The notes: generated from the sequence alone by a model not told the origin. A stretch of DNA of 64,000 bases from Timema cristinae (GCA_039000515.1 JBCFYV010000001.1:12563928-12627927); one strand, 5' to 3'; positions 12,391 through 23,346 are shown, numbered from the stretch's first letter. Program-made: numbers and translations.

Positions 12391-12575
12391 TGATCCCCTG
12401 ACGTCACTTTCCAGTAGCGCCTCCTTGCGGTTTTTCATAACACTACTCTAGTTATTATTGCTACCCCCCTCGTACTCTATACCTTACACTAGTTGAAACA
12501 CGCGATCTGGAGGGAAAGTGGCCCCCACCCCAAAGTCAGAATCGGGCCCATTAGACGGGTATAGTAGGACTCTGG
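12391..12575. other. Short spacer between array and MITE
   Basis: Mixed-composition sequence with no recognisable feature. Confidence 0.5.
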
Positions 12576-12781
12576 TATGAAGAACATTTTGGAAAATACA
12601 AATTTCTTTGTGGCGATCATAAATCACAATTTTTTATTAATATGGTTATTTTATAGGTATTGATAATATTTATCAAAGGTTACAGCTACAGATCACATGG
12701 CTTCACTTATGAATACGTGAAAGTATATCTAATAGCTTTTCTAGCTGACGTAAGGTTCTTTTTATGAAAATTGGACTGTAA
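12576..12781 (+). mobile_element. MITE-like repeat M, 5' truncated
   Basis: The core matches the copy at 7879 (CTACAGATCACATGGCTTCA, GAATACGTGAAAGTATATCT). This copy keeps the 3' terminus, ending TTTATGAAAATTGGACTGTA. Reverse-complemented, that matches the 5' terminus of other copies and defines terminal inverted repeats of about 28 bp. Confidence 0.8.
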
Positions 12782-12802
12782 TCAACCCTGCTTAGATCTT
12801 GT

Positions 12803-13951
12803 GTCACTGTCAGACATACCAACCGGCCCTGACACTGCTATTGTCTGACCCTGGCACTGCTATTGTCAGACACGTTAGCTGGCCCTGTCACTGCTATTGT
12901 CAGACACGTTAACTGGCCCTGACACTGCTATTGTCAGACACGTTAGCTGGCCCTGACACTGCTATTGTCAGACACGTTAACTGGCCCTGACACTGCTATT
13001 GTCAGACACGTTAGCTGGCCCTGACACTGCTATTGTCAGACACGTTAGCTGGCCCTGACACTGCTATTGTCAGACACGTTAACTGGCCCTGGCACTGCTA
13101 TTGTCAGACACGTTAGCTGGCCCTGACACTGCTATTGTCAGACACGTTAGCTGGCCCTGACACTGCTATTGTCAGACACGTTAGCTGGCCCTGACACTGC
13201 TATTGTCAGACACGTTAACTGGCCCTGACACTGCTATTGTCAGACACGTTAGCTGGCCCTGACACTGCTATTGTCAGACACGTTAACTGGCCCTGGCACT
13301 GCTATTGTCAGACACGTTAACTGGCCCTGACACTGCTATTGTCAGACACGTTAGCTGGCCCTGACACTGCTATTGTCAGACACGTTAGCTGGCCCTGTCA
13401 GTGCTATTGTCAGACACGTTAACCGGCCCTGACACTGCTATTGTCTGACCCACTAGCTGGCCCTGTCAGTGCTATTGTCAGACACGTTAGCTGGCCCTGG
13501 CACTGCTATTGTCAGACACGTTAACTGGCCCTGACACTGCTATTGTCAGACACGTTAACTGGCCCTGACACTGCTATTGTCAGACACGTTAGCTGGCCCT
13601 GACACTGCTATTGTCAGACACGTTAGCTGGCCCTGTCAGTGCTATTGTCAGACACGTTAACCGGCCCTGACACTGCTATTGTCAGACACGTTAACTGGCC
13701 CTGACACTGCTATTGTCAGACACGTTAACTGGCCCTGACACTGCTATTGTCAGACACGTTAGCTGGCCCTGACACTGCTATTGTCAGACACGTTAACTGG
13801 CCCTGACACTGCTATTGTCAGACACGTTAGCTGGCCCTGACACTGCTATTGTCAGACACGTTAGCTGGCCCTGTCAGTGCTATTGTCAGACACGTTAACC
13901 GGCCCTGACACTGCTATTGTCAGACACGTTAGCTGGCCCTGTCAGTGCTAG
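12803..13951. repeat. 34-bp minisatellite, about 33 copies
   Basis: The unit contains GGCCCTGACACTGCTATTGT then CAGACACGTTAGCT. Each monomer has a 6-bp stem, CTGACA and TGTCAG, separated by CTGCTAT. TTAGCT and TTAACT variants alternate in blocks, and a CTGTCAGTGCTA variant recurs towards the right end. Confidence 0.95.
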
Positions 13952-14590
13952 TCCTGTGTCTTAGCTAAAGATCAGTGTCGTATTATCTGCAGGATAACTC
14001 TGTTATGTTTGCTTCTAAGAAAAGGCTGGTAATCAGACAAGTCCTAGTTACTGCTCCGGTCAGTCATTAGCGCCGGCTGCCAGTTCTCTCTCTCTCTCTC
14101 TCTCTATCATGACCTAAGCTGGGTGCAACAACAGCTTATATACACGCCCATCTTTACTCAACTAACACAACTCTACTGGGTAACAAACGCACAATACATT
14201 GTTTTAAGGACGAATTATGATTTAATCTGAATCTCAGGACTACTCCGATGTATAGTTTAGCTCTCTGACCACTCAGGCATATAGAGGGATGCTCTCGTAG
14301 CATTCCTATCCAAGTTGTCATTTATTTGGATAGTAAAGTCACTAACACCATCTGTCAAAATTCTTACGCATATTAAATATTATTCATCAATACAAATCTG
14401 AAATAAGAGTAAATAATATCTTCCTTCATCCATAAATTTCCAATTAGGACCAGGCCGTATCATTTCATGGGAAATACCGACAACTATAATTAAACTATAA
14501 ATTTCCCACTGCTCGTGTCGGGAACTGACTTCTTGTCTTAATTTTTTAGAGTACCTGGTTCCATTCCCATTGAGACCAAACTAGTTTTTT
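13952..14590. other. Unassigned spacer with (CT)n
   Basis: A (CT)n tract lies at about 14084-14105. Nothing else is recognised. Confidence 0.5.
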
Positions 14591-14735
14591 TTAACCAAGT
14601 CTCATTACTTATCCTGGTTGTGCGCTTCTGTACTAATTACGATAATTGTTAGGGATGGGGAAGGTTGAATTTTAAATTAAGTCTTGTCTGCGTTTACGTG
14701 AAAGGTTAGTGAAACAAAATTTAGGAAAGACTTCA
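14591..14735 (-). mobile_element. SINE family B fragment
   Basis: Minus-strand body pieces match family B: TACTAATTACGATAATTG, GGGATGGGGAAGGTTGAATT and GCGTTTACGTGAAAGG. The tRNA-like head is absent and the tail is strongly diverged. Confidence 0.6.
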
Positions 14736-14874
14736 ACATTTAATTTTGGAACATTTGATCGGGAGCGTAATTCATTTCCTGCCGCCGCAGTGCGTATCTC
14801 GGACAAAACAATGTGCCGTAAAAGATGCGGGCTTGTTAAGTGTGATGTGAACTTAAAAAGAGTCGCATACTTCT
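14736..14874. other. Unassigned segment
   Basis: A 60-codon plus-strand frame spans this piece together with the SINE fragments on either side, so it is probably chance. I recognise nothing in it. Confidence 0.4.
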
Positions 14875-15138
14875 GTAGCCACGTGGTCTAAAGCGCTACT
14901 CTCGCAGTATTATTATTATTTAGCACCGCGTCTTACTACCCGTTCGGGTTATACACTTAGAGTACTAATTACACTAATGGATTAGGAATTGGGAAGGTTG
15001 AATTAGAGGAAGTGAACCCGCATTTACGTGGAGGGAGAGTGGAAAACTATTTAGGAAAAAAACCCACCAGTTCACTCGACCGAGATTCGAACCTCGATCT
15101 CCGCGTCCTCAGCAGTCGAGCTCAACATGACTAACGCG

Positions 15139-15993
15139 TGTAATGCAATAGATTGACCCTAAGGAGTATTTGAAAGCATTGACCATTTATCATTCTAATT
15201 ATTCATATATTCAAAAATATTTTACATATAATTAAACATATTTTACTTTATTTAAATTTTACAACCTATTACGTGGTGCTTAAATCACGTCTTCCTCTAA
15301 ATTATTTACTAGTTAGTTCGCGCCTCGTGGTAAGATGGCAGCATCTACTGGAGCTAAACTTAAGAAATGTTAACGTCTTTTAAAGTATTTCCTCTTCGAG
15401 AAACATCCAAACGCAATAGGTATTTTTCTTTCTGAGTTTGTAGGTGTGTAATTTACCGTTAGGAAGATTCCTTCGAGAAGCTTCTATTGAACTCAGATAT
15501 ATGTGACTTTTTGAAACTCCGTATTTTCACTGTGCAATCAGTCGTGGTTTTGAATGGACGTGCTTTAAGCGATCAGTGATTATAATTGTTAGGCCCTCGA
15601 CATGATCGTGTTTCGATTAGAAAATATTAATAACAATATGATTTCAATTTAAAGAATAAACAGATATCAAACTTTATGTGATATATTATCATTTATTAAA
15701 GTCTAATGATAAGGAACGAGGCATTATAAGTAAAGCACATAGTTGCGTAATAGAAATAATGATTTACGGAGTGACTCTTAAATGACTCTGTTATGTAATA
15801 TAGCAAATAGCGACACAACGTGGGGCATTTATAATCAAAAATATTACGAAGTGTAACAAATGACGACACAACGTGGGGGATCTATAATCAAAAATATTAC
15901 GAAGTGTAACAAATGACGTATAACTAAGGGGCTGAACGCGAAAAGTGTAACAAATAGGCGTCCAACGAGGGGCTGAAGAAACGTAATGTAACA
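15139..15993. mobile_element. Probable solo LTR, 855 bp
   Basis: The insert starts TGTAATGC and ends ATGTAACA, the TG...CA termini expected of an LTR. It is flanked by CGCG at 15135-15138 and 15994-15997, a 4-bp TSD. Removing it and one CGCG restores CTAACGCGTTAGCC in the C SINE head, as seen intact at 42791-42804. A short TSD of this size would suit a Gypsy-type element, but no internal coding region is present, so the class is inference. Confidence 0.72.
15790..15990. repeat. 53-bp repeat inside the LTR
   Basis: CGACACAACGTGGGG recurs at 15811 and 15864 (period 53), with AATATTACGAAGTGTAACAA between. Degraded further copies run to the LTR end, which carries the similar GTAATGTAACA. Confidence 0.85.
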
Positions 15994-16180
15994 CGCGTTA
16001 GCCAACTACGCCACCGAGGCGGGTTACTCTCGCAGTAGACTGGACTGGTGGATGATGGGGAGGTCGAGGTTTTGCACCCTCCCTCCATGCAAATGCGGGT
16101 ACAATTCCTAATTCCTAAAACCATCAGTGTAATTATTACATAAGCTTATAACCCGAACGGGTAGTAAGACGCGGTGCTTT

Positions 16181-17016
16181 AAAAAAAATTAGAAAGTTTG
16201 CGGACCATTGTATTAGAGTACTCAGAGTGGTAAATGGACTGTATGGGAATGGGATCTGGTTGTTGTGTTCATACAGAAATGAAGTTTGTGTGAGTCACTA
16301 ATTGCCAGCGAACACTGGTGCCAAAGTGAACTTACTCTCCGGGTTTACAACTGTAAGTTCATAGTGTGGGTTTGTTAACTCTTCGGGGGCTACAGGTGTC
16401 TTTCTATCTATCTTTCTGTCTGTCTGTCTGCCCGTCAGACGGATGTGTGGGCGAACAATTTCTCTCTTGTCATGTTCAGAAGTCTGCTTTTGATTGGATT
16501 GGCGCTTACGTCATTGCTTTGGCTCAACAAATAATTCAAATAACATATAATCTCGGCAGTGGTTAGTTTTATTACACTGAAATGTGGAGTCTTGGTTGTA
16601 TTTCTGACAGGATACTCTGTATTTTCCACACTCTCAACAGACGAATGTTGTTGCATTAATATGCATCTTCAAATGCGATGTATTAATTCAGCAATAACTG
16701 TAAATAAAGCTCTATTATTGTAGAGGTATGGCAATTTTCCCTAATAAGTTGATATTCTCAAAGTTTTCATCGAACGTTACGATATATCGATCAAATTATA
16801 TCGATATATCGGTTTATTTCCGATAAATTTAATTGTATTAGCCTGTGTGAACTTGAACAGCGTTGTTAATATGGCTGTTGTTGTGTAATGATATTCTCCG
16901 CCACTTTTTTTAATGTTTTTCTAGCTGTTTAAAATAGCAGACATGTTTAATACAAATGGGGAAAAAATCGACTTATTAAAAATTTTATTTTAATTCATAC
17001 ATATCAATTATTTGCA
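16181..17016. other. Unassigned spacer with TATCGATA motif cluster
   Basis: A (TCTG)n-like tract lies at about 16410-16435. At 16781-16812, CGATATATCG occurs twice with TATCGATA between. TATCGATA matches the DREF element known from insect promoters, but no adjacent gene is visible, so function is not claimed. Confidence 0.35.
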
Positions 17017-17029
17017 CCTGCATTAATTA

Positions 17030-17204
17030 TTATTATTATAGACCTATTATTATTATATTATTATTAGCACCACGTTTTACTACCCGTTCGGGTTATACGC
17101 ACTTACGCTAATGTGTAATGGTAGGGTGATTGTGAGATGAAATGAAGGACCTACAGTTTAACATGGAATCCGAACCACGGTGGAGGCCTGGCATTCCCCA
17201 CATT
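17030..17204 (-). mobile_element. SINE family A, 5'-truncated, with TSD
   Basis: The (TAA)n tail, shared 3' end and part of the body are present. The copy stops in the body (GGAATGTGGGGAATGCCAGG read inward) without any tRNA head. An exact 13-bp TSD, CCTGCATTAATTA, lies at 17017-17029 and 17205-17217. The truncation therefore occurred at insertion, as in LINE-type reverse transcription. Confidence 0.93.
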
Positions 17205-17217
17205 CCTGCATTAATTA

Positions 17218-17405
17218 AAGTCCTTTTAGAATTAAGCCTCTGCTGGTTTCCTACACATGGAGAAATGTTAGGGTTGTCTCTGAATCTTTTGTGAGAGTTT
17301 GGGCTGTTACGATCCAATTTTCATAGGAAGGACCTTTTTAAAAAATACGTAGTTTTATTGTAACACTCACCTAAATTATTATTACTTTTATTATTTTTAA
17401 GATTT
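17218..17405 (+). mobile_element. MITE-like repeat M terminus, fragment
   Basis: GATCCAATTTTCATAGGAAG then GACCTTTTTAAAAAATACG at about 17306-17345 matches the 5' terminus of the M family. The core beyond is too diverged to align by eye. The upstream part is unassigned. Confidence 0.5.
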
Positions 17406-17650
17406 TTTTAACACCGCGTCTTACTATCCGTTCGGATTTTACGCTTATACACTAATTACGCTAGTGGTTTTAGGGATGAGGAAAGATATATTTAAAGGAA
17501 ATGTACCAACATTTTGTGTTAAGGGAGAGTGGAAACCATTTTGGAAATAACCACCCTAAGTACACCCGATCGAGATTCGAACCTCGATCTCACCATTATC
17601 GGGAATCTAGTCTACTGCAAGAATAACGTCTTAGAACATGCGGTCACTGA
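17406..17650 (-). mobile_element. SINE family B, near full length, diverged
   Basis: The minus strand has a head with ATGTTCTAAGACG, a B box in GAGGTTCGAATCTCG, the body and a decayed shared tail (CCGAACGGATAGTAAGACG). Confidence 0.85.
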
Positions 17651-18261
17651 AAGATAAATGTTTAATAATATTTGCTGTCCCAGGTTAAGTTAGTGTGTAG
17701 CTTGAATAATGTATTTTATATAGTATTTTGGACTAGAAGGTAGAGATTTTCTAGCCAGTTTTATTTTTTAACACGAGAAATCCAAGGGGCTTACGTTGAG
17801 CCACTTATGTCGAGGCTCGTATAGCTTCCTCGTATTATAATAATTATTCCCAACGTTGTGGAAACCACTGCTGTTGTTTGGTTGCTGCTCTCTAACCCCC
17901 CTTCCACCCCAACCATTCCCTCCCTTTCTCCCGGTATCTCATTGTGAGCGCCCTCAAACTTACAGGCGCCCATTGTTACCGTCTGTAGCGTCGCGGCGCT
18001 TTGCTCGCTGAAGCAAGCGTCTCAAAAGAAACCCCTCGTCTGTACCGCCGTGTTCTTGTGTCCGTGGTCTGGATATTTGCTTGGCTTGCGTTGCGCATTA
18101 ACAACCCCTCCTTCAAGGGTGGATTCTTACAAACATACGACATAGAAAGAAACCCTCCCTGCATCCCCTACTTGGTCCTTTTGTCTCTCGACTCCGCTAG
18201 GTACCGAGGAGGCATTACTCGAGATCTCGAGTTAATTGATGGAATTATTGAACGTAAAGTT
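17651..18261. other. Unassigned spacer
   Basis: GC-richer than its surroundings at 17880-18250. A 143-codon plus-strand frame begins at 18001 but runs into the following array and matches no family I know. Its N-terminal 70 codons are untestable here. Confidence 0.4.
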
Positions 18262-18765
18262 GGCAGGGCTGGATGTGTGTCTTATTGTGGAGGTGATAGT
18301 ACAACTGGCTGTGTGTCTTATTGTGGAGGTGATAGTACAACTGGATGTGTCTTATTTGGAGGTGATAGTACAACTGGGTGTGTCTTATTTGGAGGTGATA
18401 GTACAACTGGTATGTGTCTTATTTGGAGGTGATAGTACAACTGTATGTGTGTCTTATTGTGGAGGTGATAGTACAACTGGTGTGTCTTATTGTGTGAGGA
18501 GGTGAGTATGTACAACTGGATGTGTGTCTTATTATGGAGGTGATAGTACAACTGGATGTGTGTCTTATTGTGGAGGTGATAGTACAACTGGTGTGTCTTA
18601 TTGTTGAGGTGATAGTACAACTGATGTGTGTCTTATTATGGAGGTGATATACAACTGATGTGTATCTTATTGTGGAGGTGATAGTACAACTGATGTGTGT
18701 CTTATTGTGGAGGTGATAGTACAATTGATGTGTGTCTTATTGTGGAGGTGATAGTACAACATGTG
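18262..18765. repeat. About 36-bp minisatellite, roughly 14 copies
   Basis: The unit contains GGAGGTGATAGTACAACTGG then ATGTGTGTCTTATTGT. Many copies have small deletions (30-36 bp), so the register shifts often. Overlapping 80-140 codon frames on both strands are repeat readings. Confidence 0.92.
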
Positions 18766-19795
18766 TTTATGTTTTCACTGTATGAGTGTCTTAATAGTAC
18801 CTGTGATGTGTGTCTTATTGTGTTAGTAACGGCACGTTTATTGTATTCGGTTCCTGTTACTTTATTACTAGTGCTGCAAGTTAAGCCATTGTGTAAGTCA
18901 TGTGTTGGGGGAACACCCGTGTTCCAAAGTGTGCAGTAAATCGCCTCCCACCCTTATCTTTAAAAAAAATAAAGTCGTTCGAAGTTGCGCATTTATCTTT
19001 GCGGTGCAAAAACAAGACAAAAAAGATTGTAATGGGGATTTAACTTTTCGTTTATTTCTTCCCCAGTGTTTACTTTACCCTTTTTTTTTCATCTTATCTA
19101 TTCTTTATTTTTACTGTTCTGTAGACGTAAAGAGCGAGTACGCCACCGCCGATGTGTTTAGGTTTGGGAAAGGTTGACTGGCGGACGTCCAAATCTCCCC
19201 CAATCCCCTCGGCCCCCACGTTGCTCCCCCCGCCCTCCCTTTCCACAATCTCTGAGCTTTAAGACGTCACGGACGGTTATTTCACTCGCGGGTCCTCCCA
19301 GCGAAATTTCCCACTAGTGATCTCCCTGAATTCCTCCCTTCCCCCTTGTTTCTTTCATAACAGGTCCCGGTGAGCTTATTATATGCAACATCGCCCCTCC
19401 CCCCCAACCCCTGTCTAACCCCTGCGCCACTGTAAGGTCTGTTTCTGGGGGGCTATGGACGAGAGATTCCTCAGATGAATAATATATTTTTTGTAGTAGA
19501 TGGAGGTCAGTAGTAAAAAGGCACCTTTTTTGAGGTGAAGGGATGGGGGTGTTATTAGCTTTGTGGGAGACTTCAGATTCTCGGGCATTGAAAGGGATTG
19601 CTGAAGAAAGAATGGCTTATTTATTCTATGTTTGTTTGTCCTTTATATCCTGATGTTCACAAAAGAATTGAACTCGGTGGCTTCTTTTCAAGAGTTTTTG
19701 TTGTTTTTTTGTCCATCCCCAAACGGATGAAGCTGTATTGTAAGATATAATGTATGGATTGGTGGAAACTTTGAAAGATGTTACAGCTTACATTG
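18766..19795. other. Unassigned spacer
   Basis: Pyrimidine-rich around 19170-19430. No tRNA-like boxes or recognisable protein. A frame at 18902-19177 is low-complexity. Confidence 0.5.
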
Positions 19796-20132
19796 CCGTG
19801 AGGCTACATATGTGACTTGAATGATACAGAGTAGTTTTATCGCGAGGCTACATATGTTGACTTGAATGATACAAGAGTAGTTTTATCGCGAGGCTACATA
19901 TGTTGACTTGAATGATACAAGAGTAGTTTTATCGCGAGGCTACATATGTTGACTTGAGTGATACAAGAGTAGTTTTATCGCGAGGCTACATATGTTGACT
20001 TGAGTGATAAAGAGTTGATTTATCCGACTATATGTGACTTGAATGATACAAGTAGTTTTATCGCGAGGCTACATATGTTGACTTGAGTGATAAAGAGTAG
20101 TTTACGGAGGTACTATGTGACTTGAGTGATGT
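19796..20132. repeat. 46-bp minisatellite, about 7 copies
   Basis: The unit contains AGAGTAGTTTTATCGCGAGG then CTACATATGTTGACTTGAATGATACA. The first copies are regular; those after about 20010 carry deletions. Confidence 0.92.
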
Positions 20133-20680
20133 TAGATTATTGTGATGAGTGATATAAGTATAGTCCCATTACATAGGTAAACAAGCTTGGGATTGTTTCG
20201 CTTTTGTATATTCGGGAAATCAGACATCAAGTTTACCGAATACATTTTAAAATGTCTTCTTGGTCAAAATATGAACGTAGTCTAACTCTGGCCATGACTG
20301 TACCCACGAGATCGTTACCGGCGGGGGGATGGGGTGACCTTCCACCCCTGTCCGTAAGGGTTGAGGAAGGCACCCTCTCTGCAAACACTTTTTATTAGTC
20401 GTCCCAGGAAGTGTCTCCTGACTAGCCCATACTTTATTATGATTACAGGGTGGAGGGGAGACCTGAACGCGTTCCTAACAAAGGAATTAATTATTATACT
20501 AGCTTTTTTTTAGTGCTTTTGTTCTTTTATGAGGGTCTCCTATTCTAGACCCGATACTGCACAACGAGGGTGAAATATCTGGGAGGAGGGGGTATTGCAA
20601 ATTGATTCGTGACACGTCATGGTGGGGCAAGATATGTTATGAGTGCTGCACGGGTAATTGTTTGTTTGTTTTCTGCATTA
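20133..20680. other. Unassigned spacer
   Basis: No array, tRNA-like boxes or recognisable protein are seen. Confidence 0.5.
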
Positions 20681-21174
20681 TCTATACTTATAAAATAACA
20701 TGTCCTGATTGATTGACTTACTGACTGACTGATTCATCATCGCCGAGCGCAAACTATCAAGGCTACAAGCATGAAATTCGGACTGTATATTCATTTTGTT
20801 AAGTAGGCATCCACTAAGAAAGGATTTTAGAAAATTCCACCCCAAAGGGGTCAAAATAGGGGATGATAATATGTATGATAATATGTATGAAAGTCCGTCA
20901 TTTTGAAAGTTACATAAACAAAATTTTGTATTTCGGTTATTGACGTAAAACAAATAAATACGTATTTCAGGAATTTTGGAAATTTTATTTAATAAGGGAT
21001 GATAAAGGGGGGTGAAAATTTGTATCGGACTTGCATTATTTTTGATCTGAGGTCAAGTTATGGTCATTAACGTAACGTAATATTTTAAATTAATCTGTAA
21101 ATACATATGTATATTTTCGTATTTGTATATAATCAACTTCCACGCGAGCAAAGCCGCGGGCAACAGCTATCTAG
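20681..21174 (+). mobile_element. Helitron-like element, non-autonomous
   Basis: The 5' end is TCTATACTTATAAAATAAC after an A. The 3' end is GCCGCGGGCAACAGCTATCT followed by AG, so it finishes in CTAG before a T. That fits the A|TC...CTRR|T pattern of Helitrons. Just before the end, CGCGAGCAAAGCCGCG can form the short GC-rich hairpin typical of Helitron 3' ends. No Rep/helicase gene is present, and 494 bp is far too short to carry one. Confidence 0.8.
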
Positions 21175-21404
21175 TACTCTAATAATTGTGTTAGTTCCTT
21201 AGAGCCTAGAGTATGGGACCTTGCGAGTGGTCAAGATCGTTTGGAGTTTAGTTTGCAGATGAGAGATGTTGGGTTCCAGGCGCTAATGACCCAACTTGTG
21301 CATTAAACGCATGGAAAGATAATTATATTAAAAAAAATAGACAGTTTTTCTTGAACAGTATTTTTTACATTTTTATGTTAAAATTTATCACTAGCACCTA
21401 CACT
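21175..21404. other. Short spacer
   Basis: Nothing recognised. Confidence 0.4.
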
Positions 21405-21610
21405 GGTGGGCATGATGACAAAGCAGTTAGTCTCGTCAAGTCTGGTTTGCTGCTGACGTGAAAGGTCAGGGTCTTAGACTCGGTTTTACCGATAGGGTAT
21501 TTTCTAATGGTTTTCCCCGCTATCCCTCCACGCAAATGAAGCTACGTTTCCTCTACATTCTACCTATCCCGTGAGTGTAATTAAAGACGAATAGCCTGGA
21601 TGGGCCGTTC
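21405..21610 (+). mobile_element. SINE family B-like, strongly diverged
   Basis: Body pieces TTTTCTAATGGTTTTCC, CCCTCCACGCAAATGAAG, TTCCTCTACATTC and GTGAGTGTAATTAA are in the same order as in family B. The tail is degraded to GCCTGGATGGGCCG. Confidence 0.65.
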
Positions 21611-22019
21611 ATTGAGAACAATAGTTAAAAATTAGAACATGAACGAAGTTGTGATGATCTCGAAGACAAAGTTGTGTGTCAAACCCTGCAAAAGGTTGGA
21701 AACCACCACTCTAGGCGAATGCTGGTGCAGTTTCCCTTAAGTATCGTTATCATCCTGATCCCATTGTAATTATTTACAAATCTTGTGTTGAATATAGAAG
21801 CTATAGAACTGAGCCTCAAGCGTGGGCAAGAGCATTTGTCTGAAACCCGTCACGGTCATAGATAAGTAGTGCTCCTGTGATGGTACAAGCAGATCTTGGT
21901 GTGGTCTCTGGTGCTAATGACCCTACTTGTGTGCTGATGGCGTGTGATTGTTCTGTTTACAGGTGAGTCCTGTAGAAGCTAATCTTGAACTCGTCGCTGA
22001 TTGGTGAGTACCGAGCTGG
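21611..22019. other. Spacer with possible hAT terminus
   Basis: CAAAAGGTTGGAAACCACCA at about 21691-21710 resembles the reverse complement of hAT-type ends (TGGTTTCCAACC). No partner end was identified. Confidence 0.3.
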
Positions 22020-22735
22020 CAGGGATGGATTAAGGGTCGTGCGAACCGGGGGGCGCCCGAGGCACCGGCTCGAGGGGGCGACAAACAGAGCTGAGCCTAG
22101 CCTATCGTAGCCTGGGCGTGATATGCCCAAACCTAACATAACCTAGGCTTAATAGTGGAGTTACAATCGTTCACTTTTTGATACTGACATGAAATTTTAC
22201 ATATTAGTATAATTTTATGGGGAGTAAATTAGAATTTAATGTCATTCTCAAAAAGTTATTATGCATTTGTCATCTTTAAAAAATGGCACTCTAAAACTGT
22301 TTGTTTTTGCAATTATAACGCAAACCGTTTATATCGTCAAAGTGTTTGTTAAACTTATAGTAGAAAAAAATAGAAGATAGCATTGTCTACAAAATATTGT
22401 TAGGTTTGGGAATTATTTTCATATTTTTCCAGAGGCCAATCGCCCTGGGAAATGTAGTAGCTGACAACTAGCAGAAGATTTAAAAAACGCTCAAAAGAAA
22501 AAGAAAATTAAAAATAAATTATTTTGGTCAACGTTTTGACTGTCAAAAAGTGCCGACAAATCTTGCAGATCATTTGGTTTGTCGAATGGATACATGATAG
22601 TAGATCTGGTAGCTTTCACTAGCCGTCAGTTATAACCACTCCTATGGCGAATGGACTATTATCCACCGGTTACGTAGGGGACGCCAAAAAAAGCAATCCC
22701 ACCAGGGGAAAAAAAAATACCTCGGGCCACCCCTG
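22020..22735. mobile_element. Non-autonomous hAT-like element
   Basis: The left end is CAGGGATGG and the right end read inward is CAGGGGTGG. The flanks form an 8-bp duplication with one mismatch, CGAGCTGG (22012-22019) and TGAGCTGG (22736-22743), the TSD length of hAT elements. The left sub-terminal stretch GGGGCGCCCGAGGCACCGGC resembles a compositional style often seen at hAT-type ends. No transposase is present. Confidence 0.7.
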
Positions 22736-22743
22736 TGAGCTGG

Positions 22744-23192
22744 GGTGGTTTGTAACTTTCCGAACGAGCTCTACCTACTTTAAAAAAATATGTATGTGTT
22801 TCAAACATTATTTATCTCTTATAGGCTGTTGGACACTTGGAGATGGGTCGAACGATTCCTCCAACTGAACTAGTTGAACTAGTTCTCCTTATAGAAACGA
22901 TCTAGTTCAGGTTGAACTTTTCTCTCGGTCAAAGAGATGAAGTGACTGATAAAAAGCAGAGATGTCACACATGAGTTACTTTGTCAGACTTGTGTGGGTT
23001 GAAAGGGATTTCTCCATTACCCCTCAGCTTCAAACAATGGGTGTCATTGCCTCAAATATATATATATATATCACTGGCAGGTCATAAACTGCAAGTTATA
23101 GTTCGCGAACTGATAATAGACTGAATCACTTTGAACTATTCTCACCAGTGAACAGTTTTGACAATTCCGATTGAACATTACGCTTACTCTGA
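22744..23192. other. Spacer with small palindromes
   Basis: GTTGAACTAGTTC lies near 22870, (TA)n at about 23057-23070 and the perfect palindrome AGTTCGCGAACT at 23100-23111. No gene is seen. Confidence 0.45.
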
Positions 23193-23346
23193 AAGGTAGC
23201 AGTCTTACCTTGACAGATTACACTATGGCCCTATCTTATAAGATATACCATAGTGGACCAAGCAAGGTAACAGTCTTACCTCGACTGACAACACTATGGC
23301 CTTATCTTATAAGCTACACCATAGTGGAACAGAGCAAGGTAAGACT
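23193..23346. repeat. Hairpin element H, tandem pair
   Basis: Two 71-bp copies start at 23193 and 23264. Each has CACTATGG and CCATAGTG flanking a loop of about 20 nt (23221-23255 and 23292-23326). The pair is bounded by AGTCTTACCTT (23201-23211) and its exact reverse complement AAGGTAAGACT (23336-23346). A third, inverted copy is at 25755-25844. Confidence 0.85.

Larger units (their letters stand above)
14910..16024 (-). mobile_element. SINE family C, itself split by a solo LTR
   Basis: It is inverted relative to the host B SINE. The (TAA)n end and shared tail start at 14910, the body runs to 15138, and the head resumes at about 15998-16023 (read inward: CCGCCTCGGTGGCGTAGTTG). The 13-bp TSD places its insertion inside the B SINE. 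The gap in its head matches the insertion at 15139-15993. Confidence 0.88.
14875..16180 (+). mobile_element. SINE family B, split by a nested insertion
   Basis: The head GTAGCCACGTGGTCTAAAGC ends at 14909. The rest resumes at about 16025 and runs to the shared tail (CCCGAACGGGTAGTAAGACG), with a small internal deletion. The interruption is a C SINE flanked by an exact 13-bp TSD, TACTCTCGCAGTA, at 14897-14909 and 16025-16037. Removing the insert restores a continuous B element. Confidence 0.88.

Noticed and set aside
18001..18432. 143-codon frame as a gene
   Set aside because: Half of it is the 36-bp array and the rest matches nothing known.
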